The notes: generated from the sequence alone by a model not told the origin. A DNA stretch of 64,000 bases from Castor canadensis (GCF_047511655.1 NC_133387.1:46151353-46215352), one strand, 5' to 3'; numbered from the stretch's first letter, positions 12,015 to 25,004 are shown. Made by a program: numbers and translations.

Positions 12015-12400
12015 CCCTTTATATCTGTGGGGAATTAGTTCCAGTAACCCCAGTAGATAACAAAATCTACACATAGATGCTCAAGTCCCTTATATAAGTA
12101 AAATGGTGTAGTGTTTGCATATAGCCTAAGTACATCTCCTATGTACTTTCCATCATCTTTAGATTACTTATAATACCCAACATAATATAAATATAGCAAA
12201 TAATTGTCATACTGTTCTATTTAGGGAATAATGAAAAGAAGTAAAATTTGAGGACAATGATGGAAGGGGTGAATTCAACTATGACATCTTTGCTATATTA
12301 CAAGAACTTTTGTAAATGCTACAATGTACCCCCACAGCACAATAATAATTTTTTTTAAAAAAAAACAAAGTTTGTACATATTCAGTATAGATACAACCAT
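12015..12400 (+). mobile_element. MER2-like DNA transposon fossil, interrupted
   Basis: Text such as TGGGGAATTAGTTCCAG, GATGCTCAAGTCCCTTATAT, TTTGCATATAGCCTA and TTAGATTACTTATAATACC matches MER2 (Tigger/pogo-type) elements. About 115 bp of L1 3'-end-like sequence with an A-rich tail (about 12245-12360) splits it. The MER2 text resumes at TTGTACATATTCAGTATAGA (12372-12391). Confidence 0.75.
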
Positions 12401-13099
12401 GGAGACATTTTGCAGGCCAGCAGAAAATAGTGAAATGGGATTTTATAAATCTTGAAGATTTTTACCCACCCAGTCCTAAGGAATTTCTTAACAGCAGTTT
12501 TTCTCCTGGGATCCACTTTTCATCACACGTTTTTTGGGGGGGAGTGTCTGTTTGTCCTTATCAAGTGCATTTCTTTTCCATTTCTTCTTCTTTGGGGACT
12601 AAGAGGGCACCTAAGATACCATCTCTCCAGGTAATGGAAGAAACTCAGTATCTCTAATGTATGTTATACCGAATAATCAGCTCAACTTCTACTCCAGAGA
12701 AGTCTCACAAAATGTTATTTCATACTAAAAACACAGGCCATTTGTTTATTGACTACATAACAATAAAACAGAGGTGAGAGTGAGGTGAATAGATGGGATA
12801 TGTATTGAAAATCATTGAAGCGGTGTGGTGAAGTCAACCTATTAGTGTCTGTACTTTTATAGGTGCAATATAATAAAAAGGTTTTTTTTTTTTTAAAGAC
12901 CAACAGATACCACAATGGAGTAAATACCAGTTGGCTTTTTCTGTGGAGGTAAATATCCCTCTTTAAAAAGCTGGTGCCTGTGAGGCAACTCTTAAAAATG
13001 GCAAGAAGATATGCAGAAATAGTTACTGTCCAACTGCACTCTTTTAGGTGAGGTTGTTCAATAAAATACATAAAATTACAAACACCATTGCTTACTCTT

Positions 13100-13225
13100 T
13101 TTTGGGGAGTGGGAGGGAGTTGAGACAGGGTTTTGCCAAGTGGTCCAGGCTGGCCTCAAATTCACAATCCTCCTGCTTCCACCTCCCTCCACCTCCTAAG
13201 TACTAGGGATGGGAGCATGCATTCT
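13100..13225 (-). mobile_element. B1-like SINE, reverse
   Basis: Reversed B1 text: GAGACAGGGTTTTGCCAAG, CCAGGCTGGCCTCAAATTC and CAATCCTCCTGCTTCC. Confidence 0.8.
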
Positions 13226-13234
13226 TCTTTCTGA

Positions 13235-13560
13235 AATTTTGCACATGCTATTCCCTCTACCTGGAATATTCATCTCTTCCTCTCCCCCCACCCATATTTA
13301 CCTGCTAAACTTTATCTGTGTTTCAGATCTTACTTTCTTTGTAAGGCAATTGTCCTACAATGTGCTTCCATAGCATCCTTCTCCCCACTTCTCAGTACTC
13401 ATCACACATTGTATGGATTTGTTTATGTCAAACTGTTTGCCCTGTGAGGGCAAGGACAAAGTACATCTTGTTCTTAGCAATAGCCAGAGTGCTTAATCCA
13501 AGTGCCCAGAACATGGAAGACATTCAATAAACATTCCTTGACTGAATGATTGAATGAAGC
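13235..13560 (+). repeat. L2 LINE 3'-end fossil
   Basis: Good match to the L2 3' region: TTGCACATGCTATTCCCTCT, then ACCTGGAATATTC, TGTGAGGGCAAGGACAAAG and the terminal ATTCAATAAACATTCCTTG followed by ACTGAATGATTGAATGAA. Confidence 0.85.
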
Positions 13561-13621
13561 TAGGTAAAAGTACCAGCTAGCTCCTGGTCAAACAACCACC
13601 TATCAAGAAATATGTGCTGAA

Positions 13622-13832
13622 GCCAGGTACCATAGCTCATGCCTTATAATCTTAGCTACCTGGGAGGCAGAGCTCAGAAGGATCACAGTTCAAAGCCAGC
13701 CCAGGCAAATAGTTCTCGAGACCCTATCTTGAAAATACCCAACACAGAAAGAGCTGGCAGAATGGCTCAAATGGTAGAGTGCCTGCCTAGCAAGTGTGAT
13801 GCCCTGAGTTCAAACCTCAGTACTGCGAAGAA
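13622..13832 (+). mobile_element. B1-dID-type dimeric SINE
   Basis: Left half is a B1/7SL-like unit (GCCAGGTACCATAGCTCATG...ACCCTATCTTGAAAA). Right half is an ID/tRNA-like unit (GCTCAAATGGTAGAGTGCC...GAGTTCAAACCTCAGTACTG). A short A-rich tail follows. This dimeric form is the best clue to the host lineage. Confidence 0.85.
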
Positions 13833-14174
13833 AAAAAGAGCTGAGAGAAGGAAAGAATGGAGAAATGAAGATTTATATTAAAAATCATACTAAGGTGGGA
13901 AGGAATGAGGTAAAGACTCAAGCTGGATAATTCCTACCTTCTTGGTGAAGTAGAGGGTCAGAAAAGCAGTGAGTAAATGTCAAGCAATAAAAACAAATCA
14001 CATACAGTCAATGTTGGCTATTTTCAGATTATTATATTTTCTTTTACAATCATATTTCATTCATATATGATTTGTCTATACTTATAAAGGCCTGTGAGTC
14101 CCACCACTTTTAGTCTGATTATTACACATAATCCGAGAAAAAAAGGCATCATTAGTATATTACTTTAAGACAAA

Positions 14175-14290
14175 ACCAGCCAGGAATGGTGACGTATAAT
14201 CCTATCACTTGGGACACCAAGACAGGAGGATCGAGAGTTCAAGGCCAGCCTGGGCTACATAATGAGATCTTGCCTCAAACAAACATAAAA
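14175..14290 (+). mobile_element. B1-like SINE
   Basis: GCCAGGAATGGTGACGTATA..., AGTTCAAGGCCAGCCTGGGC and TAATGAGATCTTGCCTCAAA, then an A-rich tail. Confidence 0.82.
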
Positions 14291-14679
14291 ACCTTATTTA
14301 TCTTGTAAAAGAGTCAACATAGCAATGGGAATTGATGATTGTCTTCCTTCATTTGTGGATTGTTATCTCTGTACATCTTTGTGTGTGTTCAGCAGTATAT
14401 ATTTATATGGATTTTGTTGAAAATAACTAGCTCATTGGGCTGGAGTGATATATATTGCATATTAGTATGTAAATATTAAAAGTAGCATCAAAACTTCCTC
14501 CTTTATTTTTTCCTTAAGAATTAATTGAGTTACCATGATTTTCTCTGGTAATTTTCTGATATTTCTCCTACCATCATAACAGGACTGATTTCTTTATCCC
14601 TAACTGAGAAAAGACATTAGGCCTACCCTTGAAATGAAGGTTTTCGTAATATTTAATCTTTTTTTTTTTCATCTTCCTT

Positions 14680-15010
14680 TGCTGCAGCTTAAGTCCCATT
14701 ACTCCTGGTCCTGTCCTTGTTGACTAATGAGGATAATTGGTCCCTCTCCTTCTGAAAACATCCTTTTATGTGTTTTGGAGAGTTATTATGGTCCTTTTCA
14801 GTCCTCTGTTCTCCAGGCAGAGCAGGCCTAATTCTCTTAACCTTTCCTCACAGGGCCGATTTTTCAAACCTTTGATCATTTTAGTTCTTCCCCTCTGAAC
14901 TCTCTCCAATTTGTCTGTCTCTTTCAAACAGTGGTGCCCAGGAAAGAATTCAATCCTTCAGTTGAATCTTAACCAATATAGTATTAACCTGGCTAATGCT
15001 TAGTAGATTT
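14680..15010. repeat. CR1/L3-like ancient LINE fossil
   Basis: Words such as CTTAACCTTTCCTCACAGGG, CCTTTGATCATTTTAGTTC, TCTGAACTCTCTCCAATTTG and AGTGGTGCCCAG resemble amniote CR1/L3 3' ends. It is heavily diverged and non-coding. Confidence 0.6.
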
Positions 15011-15339
15011 GTAATAGAATCTTAAATATTATTTACCCAAATTCTGGAACAGAAGTTCCTTTTACTTAAAAAATAATAGAAATTAAGAATTTTAATTTGA
15101 CACTTGATGTCCCTTAGATAATCCACATGCTAGTATACAACAATGTTTAAAAAGCAGTGAACTGTTGAACAATCATGAACAGAATTTGAGTTGTAGAGAT
15201 AGGATAACATTTTTAGAATGAATGAGCTTTGGAAGGGAAGGTAAATTGAGCTTTTCAAACATGAAGAAATATTTCTGCACTGTTCTATGTCATTTTACCC
15301 TGTTATATAGTAGTTAATGTTTGTAAAAGAATTTAGGCT

Positions 15340-15525
15340 AGCCCGGCACCAGTGGCTTATGCCTTTAACCCTAGTTACTCAGGAGGCAGAGATGAGGAGG
15401 ATCACAGTTCCAAGCCAGCCCAGGCAAATAGTTTGTGAGACCCTATCTCAAAAATCCATCACAAAAAAAGGGCTGGTGGAGTAGCTTGAGGTGTAGGCCA
15501 TGAGTTCAAGCCCCAGTAGCACAAA
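15340..15525 (+). mobile_element. B1-dID-type dimeric SINE
   Basis: B1-like half (CCAGTGGCTTATGCCTTTAA, GAGACCCTATCTCAAAAA) joined to a shortened ID-like half (GGCTGGTGGAGTAGCTTGAG, GAGTTCAAGCCCCAGTAGC) and an A-rich tail. Confidence 0.82.
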
Positions 15526-15539
15526 AAAATAAAAAGAAT

Positions 15540-16590
15540 TTAGTCTATGTTCACATTGTCTTGAAACTCTCCTGGGATTAAATCTTCACAACTCAAGCTG
15601 ATATGAGGCTTATTTGTTTTGTTTTGCATCTCATATTAAAATTATACTAGCAGTTACCAAAAACTATAGTCCACCAATAGTTGAACAAGAGAGAGAAAGC
15701 TTTTCCACTGAAACAAGAAAAGATTAAGGAATGGGTTGGGAGAGATTATGTTTGCATATATACCATTAAAAAATCATGAAAAATATAAAAAGTCTTATGA
15801 TATCAATCCTTGCTTTTACAGGTTTTAAAAACTAGTAGATGAGACCATATCAAAAAGCATGAAACACTAGTAAAGCAATTTAGTGCTTCACTGTGTAATG
15901 CTAAGTATGAATAAAATGATAATTCAGAGAAGAGAGAGATCACATAGACTTGAGCTATGAGACATGGTTCCAAAGAATAGGTGCACTTAAAATGAGCCTT
16001 GAAAAACAATCATCAGAGAAGGAAGGAGAGAATAAAGGAGGAGCAAAAGCAAGCATGGAGAAATGAATATGATGGGTCCAGAGGATAGGAAGGAAGCTAC
16101 TTGGCTGGGCTAGAGCAATGAGTTGAGGAACTATGGAAAAATAAACAACATGGACAATTCTTATGAGCTATTTGAAAGCCAGTCAGGCACGTATGAACTC
16201 AGTGTGGTGAGCAACTGGGGACAACTGAAGGACTGATGAAAGTTCCTGTTTGGGAAGATTAGTCTGGAGCAGCCTTTGGTGTGATGGGGTAGTGTGGGCC
16301 GGGCAGTGCTAAAGCAACTGAAGCACCTGTGAGCACTCTACCCATCACTGAGTTCTTTGGGCTGTCAAACTTGTCCTTTTAAATTTGTAGGCTCAATTAT
16401 TCTCTTTTGGCTCTATTTCTAGGTAACTTTCATAGAAGTCCAAAAATACTCAGACTTAAACATTTCAGTCTTTATCAGTCTTTATCCATCAATACATGTA
16501 TTTGAAGTGCCTTGGAGACCCAGAAAAAGCATTTAAGGTGGGCATAAGTAGAATGTCAACTTTAAACACTGAACTCTGATAATATTCTGG
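15540..16590. other. Unassigned intergenic stretch
   Basis: AT-rich, with no coding frame beyond chance length. No repeat family was recognised. Confidence 0.4.
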
Positions 16591-16595
16591 AGAAG

Positions 16596-16737
16596 GGCGG
16601 GAGGGAGAGAAAGAGAGAAGAAGAAGGAGGAGGAGGAGGGAGAGAGGTAGGGAGCGAGAGAGGAAGGAGAGTGGGAGAGAAGGAGAGCAGGAGGGAGGAA
16701 GTGAGGGAAAGAAGGAGGGAGAGAGAGAGAGAGAGAA
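16596..16737 (+). repeat. Purine (GA/GGA)n low-complexity tract
   Basis: About 140 bp of almost pure purine, in GGAGGAGG and GAGAGAGA blocks. Long open frames on the other strand are repeat artefacts. Confidence 0.92.
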
Positions 16738-16994
16738 AATGATTCCATACACATATAGCCACTAGATGGCACTATTGCTGGGCTACCTCAAGTTTAGAAA
16801 AACACCATTCAGAGGGCTTAAAACAAGTTTTCAGTGTAAAAGAAAAAATTTGAATCCATAATGCTTACAGCCAAAATGCTCCTAACCAAGCTCTCCCCAA
16901 CCTCTATTGTCTTCTTAATAGGAAAATGCAATGTACTCACCTGAGGGATGTTATAAATTCTAAAATAAATAGGCTGTAGTTATGGAAGGTTTTT

Positions 16995-17150
16995 TTCCTT
17001 TCCTTTTCTTTTCCTTCCTTCCTTTCTTTCTTCCTTCCTTCCTTTCTTTTTTTGTTTGTTGCTTAAGACAGGGTCTTGCTATATAGTCCAGAATGACCTC
17101 AAACTCATGATCCTCCAGCTTACAGATGTGTGCCTCCAGGCCCAGGTGTT
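16995..17150 (-). mobile_element. (TTCC)n tract plus reversed B1 fragment
   Basis: Pyrimidine TTCC/TTTC repeats at 16995-17050 are the complement of a SINE tail. They are followed by reversed B1 text (AAGACAGGGTCTTGCTATAT, AGTCCAGAATGACC, CTCAAACTCATGATCCTCC) to about 17150. Confidence 0.7.
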
Positions 17151-17159
17151 ATTCTTAAT

Positions 17160-20100
17160 TATTTTAGTTTTTTAACTATATCTTCCTTCCATGAAGGGCT
17201 GTCTGTGGAGCTAGGTTATTGCTTCTTGCAAAACTTTTCATCTGTTAAGATCTGATTTGGAATGTTCAGTTTAGTTGCATGTATCACAGGTTTACTATGC
17301 TAGCAGAACTCCAGAGTTCTATGTGTCACGGTTTCAAAATGTAACTTTTAATACAGTGCATAATTTAAAAGGTCAAAACATACTTTATTATGTGCTTATG
17401 CGATAAATACACCATTAAAGATATTTTGGATATTTTAATTATTTTATATGTTTAGGCTATGGCTTATGGTATGAACACAGCATCCTATTAACAACTTGTT
17501 TCAGGTACCTAATAAAGGCTCTTAAGTAGCTTGGTATGTACTCTTTGTAAAGAAATACTACATAAACTACCTTATGAAATATTTAAAGACCGTCTTCTAT
17601 GGTAACTAAATGGTATTTAACCAAAATTCTTGGTTTTTTTTTTTTTCACTACTCCTCAAATATACTATGTAAATTAAAATGACAGAAAGCTAGCTACATA
17701 CTAAAGTGGAAACAAGATTTCATAAACCTGCAATCTTGAACATCTGGATTTTTTTTCTTATCTCCTGCTTTCTTGTGATAACAGAAGCATTCCCACTCTT
17801 GTTTCTATCTCTGATTGTAACTCCATAAAAAAGCTAAAGATGAGACTCACAAAACACTCATTGAATTAAGGGGACTAAAGAAAAAGATGTAGAATCATTC
17901 CTTGAACTCATGAAAATGTATATAATTTTTTGATCCTTTTGAGGAGATGGTTTAGGCATAGATTTTTTTATTGGAAAGATTTTTTAAGTTTTTTCATGCT
18001 GCCATACTAGTTACTTCTTCCTGAACTTGCAAGAGGTATACATTGCTGAGTCTTTTTATTTTCTTTTAGCAGCTACATCTCTGGAGAACCTCATGATCAC
18101 TTCCTCATCCAGACTTCTAAGCACACAAAATCAGTGAGACTTATCTCATATCATGACTTCAGAACATCAGGCATTCCAAATTCAGAGGAATATAGAGAAC
18201 TCAAAAGATTCTGAGAGCAAAAAGTATCAGGATCCCAGACAGGATATGCCAGTCCAGCACTGCATGTCACCAGCTTTGTGAGAGTACTGGGTATTTACAA
18301 GAGAAGGATGCTCTCCCTTCCTTTCATCCTCTCCAAAGAAAGTCGTCTTTCCGTCTAATCTAACTCGCAAAGGACAGCTTCAGGGTGACAGATTTATTTT
18401 GGAGTGGCATATCTTTTGAGCAAAGTGCAATGTGGAACTGAATGACCAGAAAAGTTTACCTTTCTATACCTAACAAGAAAATATGATAAAAGAACAGCAA
18501 GCCATGTTTTAAATCCCCTACAGAAACTTATTTCTGAAAATATCATATACTATGATGAGTTCCTATACTGATTGTGTTTATTCAGATTTGTATACCTTGG
18601 TTTAATTTCAAAGAATGAACACATTTCTTTTTTGTAATTTGAAATGGCAGCATAAAAAGATATATTTATATTGCCAAAACAAAATGGGACACTGAAATAA
18701 TACATATAACTTTTAAGAACATCTGACAGTGAAGGTAAAAGTAAAAGGATTGTTCTGTTTGAATTGAAGTATAAATCAGACATTTAGAAATCTCAAAAAT
18801 AAGGTTCTAATCTTCAATTATCTTTATCAAATATTCTATAGCAACAAGCTAAAATCTGAAAAAATCTGATACTGTGGGATTCATATTTTGTAAGTTAAAA
18901 TATTTACCCAATGATATGTAGTCTATATTTTTAAGTTTTAATGTGTGTACATATTTTCCATTAAGAATCATGTTAATAATGATTTGGGGAATTGTTAAGT
19001 CATTTATAGGATACTTCAGTGCAACCAAAAAGAAACTTCTAGTATTCCTCTATTCTATCAGAAGCCATGCAAATTTTTTCCTAATTTATGTGATGCAATA
19101 TTTGTAATGTAGGTGGTTATTTCCATTTGAGGTCAAAATATGGTAACAATAGAAAATCAAGCATTTGGCAGAAATCCCAGCTTTAAACTTTATGAAACAG
19201 AAGAACTGTTTGATCACTGGTAACTTGGAGAAAAAACAATTTTGTGTTTAGTTTTATTTAAAAAAAACACTTTCAAATTAACAATTTGTTATTGGTAGTG
19301 AAATTTGATGTAATATTTTAATCTGAACAAAAATGTAATGTAGTTCAGATGGAAAGCCCAGAGCAGAGGGGGGAAAAAGCAATGAAAACTCTGGCAAAGA
19401 GTCCCAAGAGAGACGTGTGATCCATGATGACTTGTTTGGCGAGCAGTTTGGAAATGCTCTCTCTCCGGGTGCTCCCACGCTGCAGCATGGGACTTGTGCC
19501 AGTTGTACACCACATCCGAGCAAAGAGAAGGGATGTGAAATGGGGAGCTTGGCTGGTCTTTCCCAACCCAAGCCCTGCACAGTTTGTAAAATAGGAGAGG
19601 AGCTTGTGCTAAACATAGGCCATGTTTCCTAACTGGTTTCACAGTATTTAGAATATATTTTCAAACACATGAATTCCTATATGGATGACTAGTCTGTTGG
19701 GTATTAGTTACTGTGTGAAGATGTCAGGGGGTTGCCTTCGTGAAGTTACCCAGACAAGGAAGATCATGGGCCGAAGAGCTGTGCACATTGGCCGGGGCTA
19801 TAAGACCTCAATTAAATACTTTTGGTCTAATTCAAACATGGCACCATGTGTGCTAGCAGCAGCCTCTGTACTGTAAACTGTCCTGTGCCCTTTCTCTGCA
19901 ACCCATCCCATGCACCCACAGAGAAGAGGCAACACTGCATATATATTTGTTTTTGTCAACTACAGCTACTTATTCCCCTCCCAATAAGCAAATAAGTTAT
20001 TAACCCAATAACCATGAGATTTAGAGAGACTGATACATGTAAGAGGGGATATTTTTGGGCTCTGTCTCACTTATGAATTCAGATTAGTACCAGAGGCAGT

Positions 20101-21060
20101 AATCACAGAGGCAAAAAAAGCCAGATTTTTAGGTATTCGGAGAGGTAGAATAGAAGAATCCCCGTCTTGTGCTGTGCTTTGAGAGGCTTGGAATAGCTGG
20201 AAAACAACCCAAACAGCTTCTCCACAGCCTTGGTGAAGAAAGTTAAAAGACCATCTGCTCTTTAGATTAAGATTCACATTTTCAGTAGGGAGGTTAACCC
20301 CTCAAGAGGGTAAAACCTGGTTCTCAGGGGCAAAAGAAAAAATCTTACTCATATTGCTATGGTTATGCATGTTCCATAAAGAAACAGATTGTCTTTCGGT
20401 GGTATTAAAATTTCAGGAGGAAGATGATTAGCAAAAAAAAAAAAAAAAAATCTTTAAAGCCTCCTGAGGTTGGAGGCCACAGTGATGGAAAACAGGTTGT
20501 GAAGCACTAGGTTAAGGTATTTTCCTTGGGAATGCTCCATGAAGATGGTGTTGGCAAAAACAACCAGAATCAAATGGTGTACCAAAAACTATAAATAATA
20601 TGTGCAAGCAATAATAGAATTGTAAGAGAACCAAGGAAGTACAAAATTTGCTGTTTTTTCAATGTGTACAGATTAGAGAGAATCTAACACAATAAAGAGA
20701 TGTCAATATAGGTATCAACATGCAACTATGTAAAGAACTATTTAAAATATTCTGAATAAAGTCAAACAGTTCATGAAGTAAACAGTGGTACACACAATAA
20801 AGCCATGTGTAGCTCAAAGAACAGAAAGGTCAGGGATGGTTTCATACAGGAAATGGGATTTGAACTGGACCCTACAAGACGGGAGGAGATGGGAAAGCAT
20901 CCAAACAGGCCTGAGGACTTGCATCAGAGCTCAGAGTAAGTCTTACAAATCCAAAAGGAAAAATAAAGTCTCAGGGGAGTTAGGAGAGCTGAAAGACCTG
21001 TGCCAAGTTTTGGCCAGTTTAAAGGTCACAATGGAAATCTTCCCCATGCACCTCCACTAA
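17160..21060. other. Long unassigned intergenic stretch
   Basis: About 3.9 kb of AT-rich DNA without a recognised gene or clear young repeat. Small overlapping frames at 19278-19642 on both strands and at 19685-19876 are short, lack a codon pattern and have no recognisable domain. A poly(A) run lies at 20432-20449. Confidence 0.4.
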
Positions 21061-21064
21061 GAAT

Positions 21065-21270
21065 TTTTTTCAAGACTGAGGTTTGAACCCAGAACCTTGC
21101 TCATCTAAGTAAGGACTCTACCACTAAGAACCACACAAAAAAAAATTGCTAAAATTTTATTCTGATACAGGGTCTCACTATGTAGTCCAGGCTGGGTTCA
21201 AATTTGCGATCCTCTGCCTCAGCTTCCTATGAACTGGGATTACAGGAGTGCACCACAACATCCAGCAAAA
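21065..21270 (-). mobile_element. Dimeric SINE (ID plus B1), reverse
   Basis: Reversed ID-like unit (GAGGTTTGAACCCAGAACC...CTCTACCACTAAG), a spacer of A residues, then reversed B1 (CAGGGTCTCACTATGTAGTC, CAGGCTGGGTTC, GGGATTACAGGAGTGCACC). Confidence 0.8.
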
Positions 21271-21289
21271 TTTGCTTTATTATAGCAAT

Positions 21290-21696
21290 CCTAGTGTGTG
21301 AGAAGTAGATTTTTTTAATTTACATTTTTTGTTTGGTAAAATATATGCAACTTAAACTTTATCATCTTCACCATTTTTAAATACACAATTCAGTGGCTTT
21401 AACTACATTCACACTGTTGTATAACCATTACTACCATCCATGTCCAGAACTTTTTCACCATCCCATACTGAAACACTATTCCTACTGAATAACTCCACAT
21501 CCCCCCTTCCTCCAGCCCCTGTAACTACTGTCTGGCTCCACTTTCTGTCTTGCTGTGCTGGGACTATTCTTGGTACTCCATAAAAGTGGAATCATACAGT
21601 ATGTGGTCTTTTATGTCTGACATATTTTACTTAGCATAATGCCTTCAAGGTTCATTCATATTGTGGTATGCTTGAGGACTTCTCTTTGACTAAAGA
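21290..21696 (-). mobile_element. Ancient L1 3' fragment, antisense (left half)
   Basis: Antisense text of an old mammalian L1: CAATTCAGTGGCTTTAACTA, CACTGTTGTATAACCATTAC, AAAAGTGGAATCATACAGTA and CTTAGCATAATGCCTTCAAG. It is cut by L1-C, and its continuation (ACTGAAGATACTCCATTGTA) lies at 24416-24435 on the other side. Confidence 0.8.
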
Positions 21697-23484
21697 AAAA
21701 CCAGACAAAGACACATCCAAAAAGGAGAACAGTAGGCCAATCTCCTTAATGAACATCGATGCAAAAATCCTCAATAAAATAATGGCAAATCGAATCCAAC
21801 AATACATCAGAAACACCATTCACCATGACCGAGTCGTCTTCATCCCATGGATGCAGGGGTGGCTCAACATATGCAAATCTACAAATGTAATACAACACAT
21901 TAATAGAAGCAAAGGCAAAAACCACTTGATCATCTCAATAGATGCAGAAAAAGCCTTTGATAAGATTTAACACCACTTCATGATAAAAATCCTTAAGAAA
22001 AATAGGAATAGAAGAAATGTACCTCAACATTGTAAAGGTTATATATGACAAACCTACAGCCAACATCGTACTTAATGGAGAAAAACTGAAATGATTTCCC
22101 CTAAAATAAGGAACAAGACAAGGGTGCCCAGTCTCCCCACTCCTATTCAACATAGTCCTGGATTCCTAGCCAGATTAATTAGGCAAGAAGAAGTAATAAA
22201 AGGAATACAAATAGGTAAAGAAATAGTCAAAGTATCCCTATTTATGGAAGAGATGATCCTATATCTCAAAGACCCAAAAACTCCTAGACACCATAAATAG
22301 CTTCAGCGATGTCACAGGATAGAAAATCAACTTATAAATATCAGTAGTCTTTCTATACATCAACAATGAAAAAATTGAGAAAGAATATTTGAAAACAATT
22401 CCATTTACAATAGCCTCAAAATAAAAATCAAATACCTAGGAGTAAACTTAACAAAGGATGTGAATGCCTTCTACAAGGAGAACTACAAACCCTTGAAGAA
22501 AGAGATTGAGGAAGACTACAGAAGGTGGAAAGATCTCCTGTGCTCATGGATTGGTAGAATCAACATAGTAAAAATGGCTATACTGCCAAAAGCAATCTAC
22601 ATGTTTAATGCAATTCCCATCAAAATCCCAATGACTTTCATCACAGAGATTGAAAAATCTATCCTAAACTTCATCTGGAAACACAAGAGACCTTAATGAA
22701 CCAAGGCAATACTCAGCAAAAAGAACAATGCTAGAAGTATCACAATACCAGACTTCGAACTATATTACAGAGCCACAGCAATAAAAACAGCATGGTACTG
22801 ACACAAAAAAGCAGGTATGAAGACCAGTGGAACAGAATAGAGGACCCAGATATGAATCCACACAACTATGCCTACCTTATTTTTGACAAAGGTGCCAAAA
22901 GCATACGATGGAGAATAGACAACCTCTTCAACAAATGTTGCTGGGAAAAGTGGTTATCTGCCTGCAGAAAACTGATACTAGATCTATGCCTATCACCCTG
23001 TACTAGCATCAACTCAAAATGGAAGAAGGACCTTAATGTCAGACCCAAAACTCTGAAGTTAATACAAGAAAGAGAAGGGAATACTCTGGAAGCAATAGGA
23101 ATAGGCAAAGAATTCCTCAGTAGAACTCCAGCAGCCCAGCAACTAAAAGAAAGGATGGACAACTGGGACTACATGAAATTAAAAAGATTCTGCACAGCAG
23201 AAGAAATGGTCTCTAAACTGAAGAGACCACCCACAGAGTGGGAGAAAATATTCACTGGCTATACATCAGACAAAGGACTGATAATCAGAATATGCAGGGA
23301 ATATACACTAAACTCCCTCAAAATCAATGAACCAATAAAGAAATGGGCAACTGAACTAAACAGAACTTTTTCAAAGGAAGACATTCAAATGGCCAAAAAA
23401 CACATGAAAAAAATGCTCACCATCCCTGGTCATAAAGGAAATGCAAATCAAAACCATACTAAGATTCCATTTCACTCCTGTTAG
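21697..23484 (+). pseudogene. L1 ORF2 remnant
   Basis: Decayed RT and C-terminal part of ORF2. Open pieces are 21668-21970 ([20 protein letters not shown] region), 22460-22696 and 22792-23484 (230 residues, C-terminal domain). A stop follows AEKAFDKI at 21969, and the RT catalytic FADD region near 22236-22250 reads FMEEM, so the catalytic aspartates are lost. Non-functional. Confidence 0.88.
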
Positions 23485-24413
23485 AATAGCTATCATCAAA
23501 AACACCACCAACAACAAATGTTGGTGAGGATGCAGGGAAAAAGGGACCCTCATACACTGGGAATGTAAGCTAGTGCAACCACTTTGGAAAACAATATGGA
23601 GGCTTCTTTAAAAACTAAACCTAAATCTGCCTTATGATCCAGCAATCCCACTCCTGGGGATAAACCCAAAAGAATGTGACTCAGGTTACTCCATAGGCAC
23701 CAGCATACCCATGTTTATTGCAGCACTATTCACAATAGCCAAGTTATGGAAACAGCCAAATGCCTCAGTACTGACAAATGGATTAAGAAAATGTGCTATA
23801 TATACACAATGAAATTTTACTCAGCCACAGAGAAGAATGAAATTTTGTCATTCTCAAGTAAATGGATGGAACTGGAAAACATCATCTTAAGCGAAGGTAG
23901 CCAGGCTCAGAAGGCCAAAAATTGCATGTTCTCCCCCATATGTGGATTATAGACCAAAACAAAAGCAGTAATATTATTGGACATGTGTCATATACTAAGG
24001 GGAGAACATGTACAGGAGGAATAGGGAAAGGGAAGAAACTTAAAACTTGAAAGTATTTGATGTGCCTACTGTAGAGGAGCTAATAAAGTAATCTTAAACT
24101 GACAGAGGCCACTATGGGAAGGTGACCGGGAAGTAGTGAAGAGGTCTGGTAGACATGAACCAATTCAGGCTGCAATACACATGTGCATGGAAGCAATGCT
24201 AGGAATCTCTCTGTATACCCATCTTTATCTCAAGCCAGTGGGAATGCTATGTCTTTCTTATTATCTCTTATGTTTTCTCTTCAACAAAATTGGAGAGGAG
24301 GGAAGAACAGGTTCTGCCTGGAAGCAAGAGGGGCAAGGGTCAGGGGACAGGGGGAGAGATAGCCCAAACAATGTATAGACATATGAATAAATGTATAAAC
24401 AATTTTTTAAAAA
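21697..24413 (+). mobile_element. LINE-1 (L1-C), 5'-truncated, 3' end present
   Basis: Starts inside the ORF2 RT region and ends with an L1 3' UTR (TGTATAGACATATGAATAAA) and a poly(A) tail near 24400-24413. It is inserted into an older antisense L1, which continues on both sides. Possible short target duplication: GACTAAAG at about 21690-21697 against GACTGAAG at about 24415-24422 (one mismatch, weak). Confidence 0.9.
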
Positions 24414-24479
24414 AGACTGAAGATACTCCATTGTATTTAGTCTTTTCTTATTCTTGCTTTTTTGATAATTGGAGATGAG

Positions 24480-25000
24480 AGACTAAAAGAACATGCAAAC
24501 TTTTGAAGGCCTTAGAACACTATCACCATGGGGAGACCGGATTTCTCAAAGTTGAGCTGTAGTCATTGAAAAGACCCTCCAACTAAGGGGAGATATACAC
24601 ACCATCGAAAAAAAAAAAAAAAAGAATTCCCCTCCAGATTGGTTGGGAGTGGTACAGAGCAGAACACATGGAGCATGATCTCCCTAGCTCAGTTGGAGAA
24701 ACTGCTTGGAGGAGATCTGCAGCTACTGTAGTGACTAAGGAAGGCTAAGAACTACTGAGGGTTGTAGCAAGTGGAAGGAACTCTCTCTCAGGAAATAAAT
24801 CAGGGAGTGGGGTGGTGTCAAATACCATTGTTATTTTGATCTACATGGTATGAAGGAAAAGAAAGAATCATGCAGAAGGCTTAAAGAGGCTTAGGGTTAT
24901 AAGATGGTTTGGAGAGAAAAAGAGAAACTAGCTAAAAGGCCAGAAGATAAAGCAGTTACCATGACATTTGACAGAAAGAGGAGAGTATTTCTGTAGGCAT
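24480..25000. other. Unassigned intergenic stretch
   Basis: Contains a poly(A) run at 24608-24623 but no recognised gene or repeat family. Confidence 0.35.
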
Positions 25001-25004
25001 ATCA

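Noticed and set aside
19278-19876. Overlapping short frames on both strands, considered as a gene
   Set aside because: No domain, no exon pattern, and three alternative frames of similar length indicate chance.
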